Origin: Streptomyces chartreusis NRRL 3882
GTDB taxonomy: Bacteria; Actinomycetota; Actinomycetes; Streptomycetales; Streptomycetaceae
Length of the DNA stretch: 64,000 nt
Assembly: GCF_900236475.1 (NCBI RefSeq)
Contig: NZ_LT963352.1
Span: 5,584,001-5,648,000 of the forward strand
Reading direction: 5' to 3'
Positions 27,463-36,165 of the stretch are shown here, piece after piece. How positions within the stretch are numbered: the first letter of the stretch is position 1; every line of letters begins with the position of its first letter. The notes below the pieces were generated by a model that saw only the letters and a program-made list of their open reading frames with translations, did no database searches and was not told the DNA's origin. Made by a program: the position numbers and the translations under genes.

Positions 27463-28058
27463 TGTGGTGGCTGCGCGCCCGCCGCGCCCACACCCGGCTG
27501 CCCCTGGGTTTCCTGATGTTCGCGCTGCTGGCGGCGACCGTTCAGGACACCCCCCTCTTCCTGCCCTCCATCTGGTCCGGCGGCTCCGAGCTCGTGCAGG
27601 CCGCCACACTCGTCCCGCTCGTGCTGACCTCGGTCCTCTTCGACTGTCTGCACACCCGGCTGGACGCCGCCGAGAACACCGGAATCCGGCCCGTCAGGTT
27701 TTTCGACGTCCTGCTCGCGCTCGGCGTGGTGGCCCTCGCAAGTGCCGTGGGTGAACTGATCGCCATGATCACCGGAGCCGCATCCGCCGAGACACTGGGC
27801 CGCAACACGGCCTTCCTCGCCGGCCTCACCCTGCTGTGCGGGGCTCTCTTCGGGAGATCCGCAATCCTCGTTCCCGCACTGTGGCCGCTGCTCGGCGTGC
27901 TCTTCGGCATGAGAGCACCCGGCGACGCCTACCCGTGGACCGTACTCCTCGAACCGCCCGACACCTGGTACGCCTCCACGGGAGCCCTCTTGATGCTCAC
28001 CGTCGGCGTCGGTGCCCACCTCCTTCCACCGAACCGCTTCGCACGGAGAGCCGCATGA
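27462..28058 (+). CDS. Integral membrane protein of the ABC cluster
   Basis: A 198-residue protein with five or six predicted helices (LPLGFLMFALLAATVQD, VVALASAVGELIAMITGA, TAFLAGLTLLCGALFG, ILVPALWPLLGVLFGM, ASTGALLMLTVGVGAHLL). It overlaps the preceding gene by one base and the ATPase gene by four bases (ATGA), indicating tight translational coupling and a stoichiometric complex. It probably supplies the second membrane half of the exporter. Confidence 0.75.
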   Translation: MWWLRARRAHTRLPLGFLMFALLAATVQDTPLFLPSIWSGGSELVQAATLVPLVLTSVLFDCLHTRLDAAENTGIRPVRFFDVLLALGVVALASAVGELIAMITGAASAETLGRNTAFLAGLTLLCGALFGRSAILVPALWPLLGVLFGMRAPGDAYPWTVLLEPPDTWYASTGALLMLTVGVGAHLLPPNRFARRAA

Positions 28059-28786
28059 CGCTTGTTCTCGATTCCTGCACCTTCGCCTACGGCCGACGGC
28101 GGGCTGCCGTGCTGAAGGACTTCACCTACCGCCTTCCGGACGGGCTGACCATCCTGCTCGGACCGAACGGGGCCGGGAAGTCCACGATGCTGCAGCTGGC
28201 CGCTGCCGTCACCACGCCCCAGCGGGGAACCGTGACGTGGGACGGACTCGACGCGAGGAGCAAGGACTACCGGCGGACGGTGGCCTGGATGCCGCAGAAC
28301 ATCACCCCCCTGCCCTCGCTCACGGCACGCGAGTACGTCGCTTACGTGGGCTGGCTGAAGGGAATGAGCAGGGGCGATGCCTGGGCCAGCGCTCCTCGGG
28401 CGCTGTCCCGCGTCGAGATGTCGAAGCACGCCGCCACCCGCACCGGCCGGCTCTCGGGCGGCCAGCTGAGGCGCGTGGGTGTGGCCTGCGCCCTGGTCCA
28501 CGACGCACGGGTGCTCCTCCTGGACGAACCCACGGCCGGCATGGACCCACGTCAGCGACGGGTCTTCCGCGATCTCCTCGCCTCGGTCAAGGGCGAGGTC
28601 CGCATCCTGCTGTCCACGCACGACGTGACCGACCTCGCCGAAGAGGCCGATCACGTGTCCGTCCTGGTGGGCGGACGTCTCGTGCAGAGCGGTTCGACCA
28701 GCGAGTTCCTCGCCCACACCCCGCCCGGCACGGCGCAGGGCCGGGCTGCCGAAGGGGCCTATACGACCCTGCTCGAGTCGGCCTGA
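28055..28786 (+). CDS. ABC transporter ATP-binding protein
   Basis: A 243-residue ATPase with all nucleotide-binding motifs: Walker A GPNGAGKST, signature LSGGQLRRVGVA, Walker B VLLLDEPTAGMDP and the switch His in LLSTHDVTDLAEEADH. The type is closest to ABC-2 style exporter ATPases. It energises the two membrane proteins encoded just upstream; the secreted protein at 25651 is a possible linked substrate or target. A bidirectional terminator follows. Confidence 0.93.
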   Translation: MTLVLDSCTFAYGRRRAAVLKDFTYRLPDGLTILLGPNGAGKSTMLQLAAAVTTPQRGTVTWDGLDARSKDYRRTVAWMPQNITPLPSLTAREYVAYVGWLKGMSRGDAWASAPRALSRVEMSKHAATRTGRLSGGQLRRVGVACALVHDARVLLLDEPTAGMDPRQRRVFRDLLASVKGEVRILLSTHDVTDLAEEADHVSVLVGGRLVQSGSTSEFLAHTPPGTAQGRAAEGAYTTLLESA

Positions 28787-28800
28787 CCCGCTCGGTCTCC

Positions 28801-28831
28801 GACGCGGGCCGAGATCATCTCGGCCCGCGTC
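28801..28831. terminator. Bidirectional terminator between ABC cluster and bcp
   Basis: Fourteen-bp perfect stem (GACGCGGGCCGAGA and its complement) around TCA, between convergent genes. Confidence 0.85.
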
Positions 28832-28857
28832 GGTCGTCCGCGCCCCGCTCGACCGGA

Positions 28858-29325
28858 TCAGATCCCCAGATCCTTGATGATCTTGGCCACGTGGCCCGTC
28901 GCCTTGACGTTGTACAGGGCCCGTTCGACCTTGCCCTCCTCGTCCACGATCACCGTGGAGCGGATGACGCCGACGACCGTCTTGCCGTACAGCTTCCTCT
29001 CGCCGAAGGCGCCGTAGGCCTCCAGCACCTGCTTGTCCGGGTCGGCGAGGAGGGTGACCTTCAGCGACTCCTTGTCACGGAACTTGGCCAGCTTCTCGGG
29101 CTTGTCGGGGGAGATGCCGATCACCTCGTAGCCCGCGCCGGCCAGCAGCTCCAGGTTGTCCGTGAAGTCGCAGGCCTGCTTGGTGCATCCGGGGGTGAGG
29201 GCGGCCGGGTAGAAGTACACGATGACCTTGCGGCCCTTGTGGTCCGACAGGGACACCTCGGTGCCGTCGGCGTCGGGCAGGGTGAAGGCGGGGGCCACGT
29301 CCCCCGGCTGGAGTCGCTCGCTCAT
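28858..29325 (-). CDS. bcp: Thioredoxin-dependent thiol peroxidase, BCP-type peroxiredoxin
   Basis: A 155-residue peroxiredoxin that reduces hydrogen peroxide and organic peroxides. The peroxidatic Cys and a second Cys five residues later are in LTPGCTKQACDFTDN, typical of the two-Cys helix-type BCP group; FYPAALTPGC and VIRSTVIVDEEGKVE are further family marks. It is divergent from the DUF3618 gene. Confidence 0.96.
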   Translation of the reverse strand: MSERLQPGDVAPAFTLPDADGTEVSLSDHKGRKVIVYFYPAALTPGCTKQACDFTDNLELLAGAGYEVIGISPDKPEKLAKFRDKESLKVTLLADPDKQVLEAYGAFGERKLYGKTVVGVIRSTVIVDEEGKVERALYNVKATGHVAKIIKDLGI

Positions 29326-29419
29326 CGGACCAGCGTAACCGGGGGTCGGGGCAGTGCGATGAGCCGTGGAGCTGACAGACTGTCCGCACAGGCTTCACAC
29401 CGACTTCGGAGGCGACACG

Positions 29420-29749
29420 GTGGCGGACACGGCGGACACCAGAACCCCGGCGCAGATCGAGGCGGACATCAGGCGCCGCCGCGCGACCCTGGCCGAGACC
29501 CTCGACGAGATCGGCGTGCGGGTGCACCCGAAGACCATCGTCGGGGACGCCAAGGCCAAGGTCGCGTCCAACATCGATCACACCCTCGGGCGGGCGTACG
29601 TGGAGGTCAACCGGGCCGTCACGGACGTGCGGTCCCGGTTCGTGGACGAGGACGGGGCGCCGCGGCTGGAGCGGGTCGTGCCCGTCGCGCTCGTCGTCGT
29701 CGGTCTGGTCGGGCTGCTCGCCGTCAGCACGCGGCGGCGCAAGGGCTGA
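29420..29749 (+). CDS. DUF3618 small membrane protein
   Basis: A 109-residue actinobacterial DUF3618 protein: an N-terminal RTPAQIEADIRRRRATLAET motif, an amphipathic middle and a C-terminal membrane helix (VVPVALVVVGLVGLLAV) with an Arg/Lys end. GTG 29420 has GGAGG nine bases upstream. These proteins are often found beside stress or membrane genes. The biochemical function is unknown. Confidence 0.88.
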   Translation: MADTADTRTPAQIEADIRRRRATLAETLDEIGVRVHPKTIVGDAKAKVASNIDHTLGRAYVEVNRAVTDVRSRFVDEDGAPRLERVVPVALVVVGLVGLLAVSTRRRKG

Positions 29750-29793
29750 CCCGACCGCGTACGTTCTCGGGGAGGACAGGTAGGTTTCAGGGC

Positions 29794-30150
29794 GTGAGCG
29801 CCAAGAGAAACGAGCACAGCACCCATCCCGACAAGCTGCCCATCCGGATGCTGCACGACCGCGTACTCGTGCGGCAGGACACCAGCGAGGGCGAGCGGCG
29901 TTCCGGCGGCGGCATCCTGATCCCCGCCACGGCGGCGGTCGGCCGGCGGCTGGCCTGGGCCGAGGTCGTCGCGGTGGGGCAGAACGTACGGACCGTGGAG
30001 CCGGGCGACCGGGTTCTGTTCGACCCGGAGGACCGCGCCGAGGTCGAGGTGCGCGGTATCGCGTACGTGCTCATGCGCGAGCGTGATCTGCACGCCGTGG
30101 CCGCGGACCGGTTCGAGGGCTCGGAGGACTCGACGGGTCTCTATCTGTAG
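29794..30150 (+). CDS. GroES-family chaperonin-like protein
   Basis: A 118-residue protein with the GroES/Cpn10 fold pattern (PIRMLHDRVLVRQDTSEGER, GGGILIPATA, EPGDRVLFDPEDRAEVEVRG), a 15-residue N-terminal extension and a C-terminal extension. It lacks an adjacent groEL and is a diverged paralogue of the main GroES; whether it caps GroEL is unknown. GTG 29794 is used. It follows DUF3618 by 44 bases. Confidence 0.85.
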   Translation: MSAKRNEHSTHPDKLPIRMLHDRVLVRQDTSEGERRSGGGILIPATAAVGRRLAWAEVVAVGQNVRTVEPGDRVLFDPEDRAEVEVRGIAYVLMRERDLHAVAADRFEGSEDSTGLYL

Positions 30151-30184
30151 TCCGGCTCTGTAGTCCGGATCCGCAGTCCGGGCA

Positions 30185-30234
30185 GCAACGGCGGAGGGGC
30201 CGGTGACGACCGTCACCGGCCCCTCCGCCGTTGC
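30185..30234 (+). terminator. Strong terminator after the GroES-like gene
   Basis: A perfect 23-bp stem beginning GCAACGGCGGAGGGGCCGG with a four-base loop, 34 bases after the stop and followed by TTTGCT. It isolates the following riboswitch from upstream transcription. Confidence 0.9.
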
Positions 30235-30253
30235 TTTGCTACGTTGGAGTGAC

Positions 30254-30297
30254 CCCGACGAGACGCGCCGTACCGGGACGAAGGCAAAGACGACGCA
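30254..30297 (+). promoter_or_regulatory. Guanidine-III riboswitch (ykkC-III)
   Basis: The 44-base element CCCGACGAGACGCGCCGTAC then CGGGACGAAGG and CAAAGACGACGC matches the compact guanidine-III pseudoknot remembered from Thermobifida fusca: P1 CCCG/CGGG, the ACGAG and AAAGACG segments, and pairing of GCGCCGT with ACGACGC with one mismatch. It ends 36 bases before a guanidinium exporter gene, the expected target, where ligand binding exposes the ribosome site GGAGG. Confidence 0.92.
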
Positions 30298-30333
30298 CCC
30301 ACACCGTCAGCCCGTTTCCCGGAGGTGCCCGTC

Positions 30334-30654
30334 ATGGCCTGGGTTCTGCTCGTCGTCGCCGGTCTGCTCGAAGTCGGGTGGTCCGTCGGCATGAAGTACA
30401 CCGACGGGTTCACGCGTCCGCTCCCCAGCGTTCTCACCGGTGCCGGCATCGTCGCCAGCATGCTGCTGCTGTCCCAGGCCGCCAAGACCCTGCCCATCGG
30501 TACCGCCTACGGCGTGTGGGTGGGCATCGGGGCGGCCGGGGCGGCGGTGTTCGGCATGGCCGTGCTGGGGGAGCCGGCCACCGCCGCCCGGATCTTCTTC
30601 GTGGGCCTGCTGCTGGTCGCCGTGGTGGGGCTGAAGGCGACGTCAGGCCACTGA
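30334..30654 (+). CDS. gdx: Guanidinium exporter, SMR family (Gdx/SugE)
   Basis: A 106-residue, four-helix small multidrug resistance protein that acts as a dimer to exchange guanidinium for protons. The essential Glu is in VVAGLLEVGWSVGMKYTDGF, the Gdx-specific version of helix 1; GTAYGVWVGIGAAGAAV is helix 3. The guanidine-III riboswitch upstream supports guanidinium rather than quaternary ammonium as substrate. It converges with the PBP gene eight bases away. Confidence 0.95.
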   Translation: MAWVLLVVAGLLEVGWSVGMKYTDGFTRPLPSVLTGAGIVASMLLLSQAAKTLPIGTAYGVWVGIGAAGAAVFGMAVLGEPATAARIFFVGLLLVAVVGLKATSGH

Positions 30655-30662
30655 GGCCGGCC

Positions 30663-33071
30663 CTATTCGCGGCGCGCGCCCTGCGGGACCACGCCCCAGC
30701 CGGGGCCCGTCGGGCCGCCCGTCGCGCCGCCGTCGGTCGCGTCGCCGCCGCCCTCCGTCGTACCGCCGTCGGTCGTGCCGCCGTCGGTGGCGGTGCCGCC
30801 GTCGCCGGTCCCGCCGTCCGCGGTGCCGCCGCCGGTCGGGGACTCGCCGCCCGTGCTGCCGTCGGTGGTGCCGCCGTCGGTCTGGCCCTGGGTCTGCCCC
30901 TCGGGTGCGCTCGGGGACTGGCCGGGCGTCTCGGTGCCGGTCTCCTGGCCGCCGGTGGACGTGCTGCCGCCGTCGGTGGTGCCGCCCGTGGTGGGGTCGG
31001 CCGGGGGCTCGGTGCCGGGGGCCTGCGAGGCGTCGGCGCCGGGCTGGAGCCTGAGGTCGAACTCCTTGACGGGCTTGCCCTTGAGGGCGTCCTGGGTGAA
31101 CTGGGTCCAGATCTCCGTGGGCGCCCCGCCGCCGTTGACGCGGGGCAGGCCCATCGCGCCGTACAGCGACTTGTGGGCGGCGGTGACCGGGTCCTGGCCC
31201 ATGACGGAGACGACCGTCGCGAGATCGGGGGTGTAGCCCGCGAACCAGGCCGCCGTGTCCTCCTCGGCGGTGCCGGTCTTGCCGGCGACGGGGCGGCCCA
31301 AGCCCTGCGCGGCGGAGGCCGTGCCGTTCTGGACGACGCTCTGCAGCATCGAGGTGGTGGTGTCGGCGGCCTCGCGGCTCACCGCCTGCCGGGTGCGCCG
31401 CTCCGGCAGCTCGATCGGCGAGCCCTCCTTGGTGACCTTCTTGACCATGGTGTACGTGCCGTGCCGGCCGTGGTTGGCGAGCGTGGCGTAGGCCTCCGCC
31501 ATGTCGAGGACGCTGGCGGTGGCCGTGCCGAGCGCGATGGCGGGGCCGTCGGCGAGGTCGGGGGTGGCCTCGGGGATGCCGAGGTCGATCGCGGTCTGCT
31601 TGACCTTCGAGGGGCCCACGTCGGCCGCCATCTGCGCGTACACCGAGTTCACGGAACTGTCGGTCGCCTCGGTGACGGTGATGTCGCCGTAGGAGCGCTG
31701 GTCCTCGTTCTCGGGGGCGTAGGGATCGCCGGACCAGCCCTGGACGGGGCGCTTGTTGGTGCCGTCGTAGATCGTGTTCGGGGTGATCACGCGGCCGTCC
31801 TGGGTCTCCGAGTGGTTCTCGACGGCGGCGGTGAACACGAACGGCTTGAAGGTGGAGCCGACCTGGAAGTCCCTGCGGGTGGCGTTCGGGGTGTACTGCT
31901 TGACGTAGTCGATGCCGTTGTACATCGCCACGACCTCGCCGGTCTTGGGGTCGACGGAGGCGCCGCCCGCGCGGACGTAGCGGTCGACCTTGTTGTTCTT
32001 CTTGTCCAGCTTGTCCATCAGCTTGTCGTTGACGGCCTTCACGAACGCGTCCTGCCGGGGCTTCTGGAGCGTCGTGGTGATGCGGTAGCCGCCCGCGTCG
32101 AGCTGCCTCTCGTCGATGATCTTGTTCTGGGTGAGGTAGTCCTTGACGGTCCGCACGATGTAGCCGCGCTGCCCGGACATGCCGGTGGAGAGGGTGGACT
32201 CCTTCGGCACCGGGAACTTCATGCCGGCCCGCTCGGACTCGCCGAGCCAGCCCTTCTTGACCATGCCGTCCAGGACGTAGTTCCAGCGGGCCTCGGCGGC
32301 CTTGCGGTTCTCGGGGTGGGCGACGACGTCGTACTGGCTGGGCGCGTTGACGAGGGCGGCGAGGTAGGCGGCGCGGGCCGGGTCGAGGTCCGTGGCGTCC
32401 ATGCCGTAGTAGGCCTGGGCGGCGGCCTGGATGCCGTAGGCGTTGCGGCCGAAGTAGCTGGTGTTGAGGTAGCCCTCGAGGATGTGGTCCTTGCTGACCT
32501 CGCGGTCCAGCTTGATCGCGATGAAGAACTCCTTGGCCTTGCGCGTGACGGTCTGTTCCTGGCGCAGGTAGTAGTTCTTCACGTACTGCTGCGTGATCGT
32601 GGAGCCGGACTGCTTGCCCTTGCCGAGGGCCGTGTTCCAGGCCGCGCGGAGCATGGCCTTGGGGTCGACGGCGGACTCGGTGTAGAAGTCGCGGTCCTCG
32701 GCGGCCAGGATCGCGTGCTGGGCGTCCTTGGAGATCTGCGGGAGGGTGACGTTCTCCCGGTTGACCTCGCCGTCGCGGGCGATCACCGAGCCGTCCGCGT
32801 AGAGGTAGACGTTGGCCTGCTTGGTGGCGAGCGCGTTGGCCGGTGGGATCTGCACCAGCGAGTAGCCGAGGAAGAAGCCGCCGACCAGCAGCAGGGCGAC
32901 GATGATGAAGGCGCCGAGCGTCATGCGCCAGGTCGGGATCACCCGGCGCCAGCCGGTGCGCTTCGGTTTCCCGGCCGGCCGGTTCTCCGGCGTGGTCGGG
33001 TCGCCGTCCGCCTGCGGCTCTCTCGGTGCCCAGCCCGGTGTCGGCTGCTGCGGCTGAGGCTCGTCACTCAT
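30663..33071 (-). CDS. Class A penicillin-binding protein, transglycosylase/transpeptidase
   Basis: A bifunctional peptidoglycan synthase of about 802 residues. It has one N-terminal membrane anchor (TLGAFIIVALLLVGGFFLGY), then a glycosyltransferase domain (ILAAEDRDFYTE with the catalytic Glu, SGSTITQQYVKNYYL). The penicillin-binding domain follows, with SxxK at Ser406 (GSTFKPF), SVN (DSSVNSVYAQ) and KTG (GKTGTAEED near 597). The last about 125 residues are Gly/Thr/Asp/Pro repeats, GGTTDGGT-like. ATG 33071 has AGGAG upstream; ATG 33158 is an alternative. The long repetitive tail is probably cell-wall exposed. Confidence 0.93.
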   Translation of the reverse strand: MSDEPQPQQPTPGWAPREPQADGDPTTPENRPAGKPKRTGWRRVIPTWRMTLGAFIIVALLLVGGFFLGYSLVQIPPANALATKQANVYLYADGSVIARDGEVNRENVTLPQISKDAQHAILAAEDRDFYTESAVDPKAMLRAAWNTALGKGKQSGSTITQQYVKNYYLRQEQTVTRKAKEFFIAIKLDREVSKDHILEGYLNTSYFGRNAYGIQAAAQAYYGMDATDLDPARAAYLAALVNAPSQYDVVAHPENRKAAEARWNYVLDGMVKKGWLGESERAGMKFPVPKESTLSTGMSGQRGYIVRTVKDYLTQNKIIDERQLDAGGYRITTTLQKPRQDAFVKAVNDKLMDKLDKKNNKVDRYVRAGGASVDPKTGEVVAMYNGIDYVKQYTPNATRRDFQVGSTFKPFVFTAAVENHSETQDGRVITPNTIYDGTNKRPVQGWSGDPYAPENEDQRSYGDITVTEATDSSVNSVYAQMAADVGPSKVKQTAIDLGIPEATPDLADGPAIALGTATASVLDMAEAYATLANHGRHGTYTMVKKVTKEGSPIELPERRTRQAVSREAADTTTSMLQSVVQNGTASAAQGLGRPVAGKTGTAEEDTAAWFAGYTPDLATVVSVMGQDPVTAAHKSLYGAMGLPRVNGGGAPTEIWTQFTQDALKGKPVKEFDLRLQPGADASQAPGTEPPADPTTGGTTDGGSTSTGGQETGTETPGQSPSAPEGQTQGQTDGGTTDGSTGGESPTGGGTADGGTGDGGTATDGGTTDGGTTEGGGDATDGGATGGPTGPGWGVVPQGARRE

Positions 33072-33481
33072 GTCGTGCACGGACTCCTGTTTCGCGTCGT
33101 ACGTCGTTCCCGTACGTCTCTGCTCGCTCTTGCGCCCCTGTGATGAAGACTGTCCCATCCGGCGATCAGTTCCCTGACCGAGGGCCGTGTCGTGAGCCGT
33201 GTGGCGAGGCGGGCGGCGCGTGGGCGAACGCACGGGACGGGCGCAGAGTGAACCGGGCCATCCTGCATGTCTGTTCGAACAGCGATCCTGCCTGCGCGAG
33301 ATTCGCCTGAAGGGCGGGCGCCTCGGCCCACGCGGACGGACTGGATCGTACCGTCTGGGCCGGTGCGCGAACTCCCCGTGGGGCGCCCGACGGCGTTTCC
33401 CGGGGGCGGGAAAACCCGTGGCACGCGTGATCGCCGGTCCACTAGGCTCCTGCGCTTCGGTGCCCGGCGGCGAGGAGGGCT
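33072..33481. promoter_or_regulatory. Divergent intergenic region between PBP and ABC-2 permease
   Basis: About 410 bases with promoters for both directions expected and no supported gene, unless the PBP starts upstream at 33158. A perfect 12-base palindrome CTGTTCGAACAG is at 33271-33282. GAGGAGG at 33471-33477 serves the permease start. Confidence 0.4.
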
Positions 33482-34288
33482 GTGGATGTGGGCTCGGGAC
33501 GGTTGTACGCGGCCGTCGCGGCGGGGGGCTTCAGGCGGTACGCGACGTATCGGGCGGCCACCGTGGCCGGGGTGTTCACCAACACGGTCTTCGGCGTCAT
33601 CCTCGTCTACACCTACCTGGCGCTGTGGGACGAGAAGCCGCACCTGGGAGGGTACGACCAGGCGCAGGCCGTGACCTACGTGTGGCTGGGACAGTGCCTC
33701 TACGCGACCCTCGCCATCCAGGGCGGCGGCGCCGAGAAGGACCTGATGGAGCGCATCCGCACCGGTGAGATCGCCGTCGACCTGTACCGGCCGGCCGATC
33801 TCCAGCTGTGGTGGCTGGCGGGCGACGTGGGGCGGGCGCTGTTCCAGATGCTGGGGCGGGGCGTCGTCCCCTTCGCGTTCGGCGCGGTCTTCTTCCCCAT
33901 GACGCTGCCGACGTCGGTCACCCCCTGGGCGGCCTTCGTGGTCACGCTCCTGCTGGCGGCGGTCGTCAGCTTCGCGATCCGCTACCTGGCGGCCCTGAGC
34001 GTGTTCTGGCTCATGGACGGCATGGGCGTCAACCAGGTGCTGATGATCACGGGGGTCTTCTTCTCGGGCATGGTGCTGCCGCTGAACGCCTTCCCGGGCG
34101 TGTTCGGCGACATCGTGCGGGTGCTGCCGTGGGCGGCGCAGATCCAGATGCCGGCGGACGTGCTGATGGGGGAGACCGACCCGCTCGGGGCGTTCGCCTT
34201 CCAGGCGGCGTGGGCCGTGGCGCTGCTCGCGGCGGGGCGGCTGGTGCAGTCGGCCGCGACGCGCCGGGTGGTGGTGCAGGGTGGGTGA
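33482..34288 (+). CDS. ABC-2 family permease, first subunit
   Basis: A 268-residue, about six-helix membrane protein of the ABC-2 exporter type (FGVILVYTYLALWDEKPHLG, RIRTGEIAVDLYRPADLQLW, FFSGMVLPLNAFPGVFGDIV). The RTGEIA-DLYRP motif is shared by a family of paired actinobacterial and cyanobacterial permeases. It overlaps the second permease gene by eight bases, and the ATPase gene follows, so the three encode one exporter. The substrate is unknown. Confidence 0.88.
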   Translation: MDVGSGRLYAAVAAGGFRRYATYRAATVAGVFTNTVFGVILVYTYLALWDEKPHLGGYDQAQAVTYVWLGQCLYATLAIQGGGAEKDLMERIRTGEIAVDLYRPADLQLWWLAGDVGRALFQMLGRGVVPFAFGAVFFPMTLPTSVTPWAAFVVTLLLAAVVSFAIRYLAALSVFWLMDGMGVNQVLMITGVFFSGMVLPLNAFPGVFGDIVRVLPWAAQIQMPADVLMGETDPLGAFAFQAAWAVALLAAGRLVQSAATRRVVVQGG

Positions 34289-35102
34289 GCGGAGCGTCCT
34301 GCTGGAGGGCCTGCGGGCCTACCGGTTGATCGCCGGGATGTGGGTGCGGTCCAGCATGACCTACCGCACCTCCTTCGTCGTCACGGTGTTCGGCAACCTG
34401 CTGGTCACCGGCCTGGACTTCGTGGGGATCCTGCTGATGTTCTCCCAGGTCGACTCGCTGGGCGGCTGGTCACTGCCCGAGATCGCCTTCCTGTACGGGC
34501 TGTCGGTGACGGCGTTCGGGATCGCCGACCTGGTGCTCGGCTCGATGGACGTCCTGGGTGCCCGGATGCGCGACGGCTCGTTCGACATCCTGCTCGTGCG
34601 TCCCGCGCCGGTGCTCGCCCAGGTCGGCGCCGACCGCTTCGCGCTGCGCCGGCTGGGCCGGATCACCCAGGGCGCGGTGGTCCTGGGCTGGGCGCTGGCC
34701 TCGGTCGACGTCGACTGGAGCGCGCCGAAGGCGCTGCTGGTGCCGGTGATGGTGGTCAGCGGCGCGGCGATCTTCTCGGCGGTGTTCGTGGCGGGCGCGG
34801 CCTTCCAGATCTTCGCCCAGGACGCCGCCGAGGTGCAGAACGCGTTCACGTACGGCGGGACCACGCTGCTCCAGTATCCGCCGACGGTGTTCGGGAAGGA
34901 CCTGGTGCGCGGCGTGACCTTCATGCTGCCGCTCGCCTTCGTCAACTGGGTCCCCGCCGCCTACGTGCTGGGCCGGCCGTACCCGGTCGAGTTGCCCGGG
35001 TGGGCGGCCTTCACGTCGCCGCTGGTGGCGGTGGCCTGCTGCGCGCTGGCGGGGATGGCATGGCGGGTGGGGCTTCGTTCGTACCGGAGTACAGGGAGTT
35101 GA
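34281..35102 (+). CDS. ABC-2 family permease, second subunit
   Basis: A 273-residue membrane protein homologous in outline to its neighbour (RDGSFDILLVRPAPVLAQVG, VFVAGAAFQIFAQDAAEVQN, FMLPLAFVNWVPAAYVLG). The GSFDILLVRP motif corresponds to GEIAVDLYRP in the first subunit, supporting a heterodimeric channel. GTG 34281 lies within the end of the preceding gene. The ATPase start follows one base after its stop. Confidence 0.88.
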   Translation: MGERSVLLEGLRAYRLIAGMWVRSSMTYRTSFVVTVFGNLLVTGLDFVGILLMFSQVDSLGGWSLPEIAFLYGLSVTAFGIADLVLGSMDVLGARMRDGSFDILLVRPAPVLAQVGADRFALRRLGRITQGAVVLGWALASVDVDWSAPKALLVPVMVVSGAAIFSAVFVAGAAFQIFAQDAAEVQNAFTYGGTTLLQYPPTVFGKDLVRGVTFMLPLAFVNWVPAAYVLGRPYPVELPGWAAFTSPLVAVACCALAGMAWRVGLRSYRSTGS

Positions 35103-35103
35103 G

Positions 35104-36132
35104 GTGACCGGCATGGACAGCGGGCTGACCGGAATGGACGACGGGTCGACCGGAGCGGACGGCGGGTTCATCGAACTCGACGGCGTCGAGAAGGTCTTCG
35201 ACGTGCGCAAGAAGACCGGCTTCATGAAACGGGAGCGGCGGCAGGTCCGGGCCGTCGACTCGATCTCCTTCCGCGTGGAACGCGGCGAGATGGTCGGCTA
35301 CATCGGCCCGAACGGCGCCGGCAAGTCGACCACGATCAAGATGCTGACCGGCATCCTCACACCGAGCGCCGGCCGGCTCCGGGTCGCCGGCATCGACCCC
35401 TCCCGCGAACGCACCCGCCTCGCGCACCGCATCGGCGTGGTGTTCGGGCAGCGCACCACCCTGTGGTGGGACCTCCCGCTGGTCGACTCGTACCGGCTGA
35501 TGCACCGCATGTACCGGATCCCGGACGCCCGTTACCGCGAGAACCTCGGCCGTCTGGTCGAACTCCTCGACCTGGGCGACCTGCTGGACGTGCCGGTACG
35601 GCAGCTCTCGCTCGGGCAGCGGATGCGCGGCGACATCGCCGCGGCCCTGCTGCACGACCCGGAGGTGCTGTACCTCGACGAGCCGACCATCGGCCTCGAC
35701 GTCGTCTCCAAGTCCAAGGTGCGGGAGTTCCTGCGGGAGTTGAACGCCGAGCGCGGCACGACGGTGCTGCTGACCACGCACGACCTCCAGGACATCGAGC
35801 AGTTGTGCAAGCGGGTGATGGTCATCGACCACGGACGCCTGATGTACGACGGCCCGCTCGCCGGGCTGCACGAGGCGGGGGAGAGCGAGCGGACCCTGGT
35901 GGTGGACCTGGAGCGGGAACTGCCGCCGATCGACGCCCCGGCGCCCGCCCGGGTCGTCCGGGTGGACGGCCCGCGGCAGTGGCTGGCGTTCCCGGCGGCG
36001 GAATCCGCGGCACCGCTCGTCGCGCGGATCGCGGCGGAGTACCCGCTGGTGGACCTGTCGGTGCGGGAGCCGGACATCGAGGCGGTGATCGCGAAAATGT
36101 ACGCGGAACAGGCCGAGCGGGCGATCTCGTAG
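35104..36132 (+). CDS. ABC transporter ATP-binding protein for the ABC-2 exporter
   Basis: A 342-residue ATPase with Walker A GPNGAGKST, signature LSLGQRMRGDIAAALL, Walker B VLYLDEPTIGLDVVSK and switch TTHDLQDIEQ, plus an about 80-residue C-terminal extension. The N-terminal segment (DGVEKVFDVRKKTGFMKRER) is typical of the ATPases paired with such twin permeases. GTG 35104 is used; ATG 35113 is possible. It completes the exporter operon 33482-36132. Confidence 0.94.
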   Translation: MTGMDSGLTGMDDGSTGADGGFIELDGVEKVFDVRKKTGFMKRERRQVRAVDSISFRVERGEMVGYIGPNGAGKSTTIKMLTGILTPSAGRLRVAGIDPSRERTRLAHRIGVVFGQRTTLWWDLPLVDSYRLMHRMYRIPDARYRENLGRLVELLDLGDLLDVPVRQLSLGQRMRGDIAAALLHDPEVLYLDEPTIGLDVVSKSKVREFLRELNAERGTTVLLTTHDLQDIEQLCKRVMVIDHGRLMYDGPLAGLHEAGESERTLVVDLERELPPIDAPAPARVVRVDGPRQWLAFPAAESAAPLVARIAAEYPLVDLSVREPDIEAVIAKMYAEQAERAIS

Positions 36133-36165
36133 CCCCCGGCCGGGTGAACTCGTAATCTGCTGTGT

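Noticed and set aside
25055..28831. tRNA-Leu as attachment site of an integrative element
   Set aside because: The insert lies on the 5' side of the tRNA, no integrase gene or repeated tRNA 3' end was found at the other border.
33271..33282. LexA/SOS box
   Set aside because: CTGTTCGAACAG has the half-sites in the wrong order for the actinobacterial CGAAC-N4-GTTCG box.
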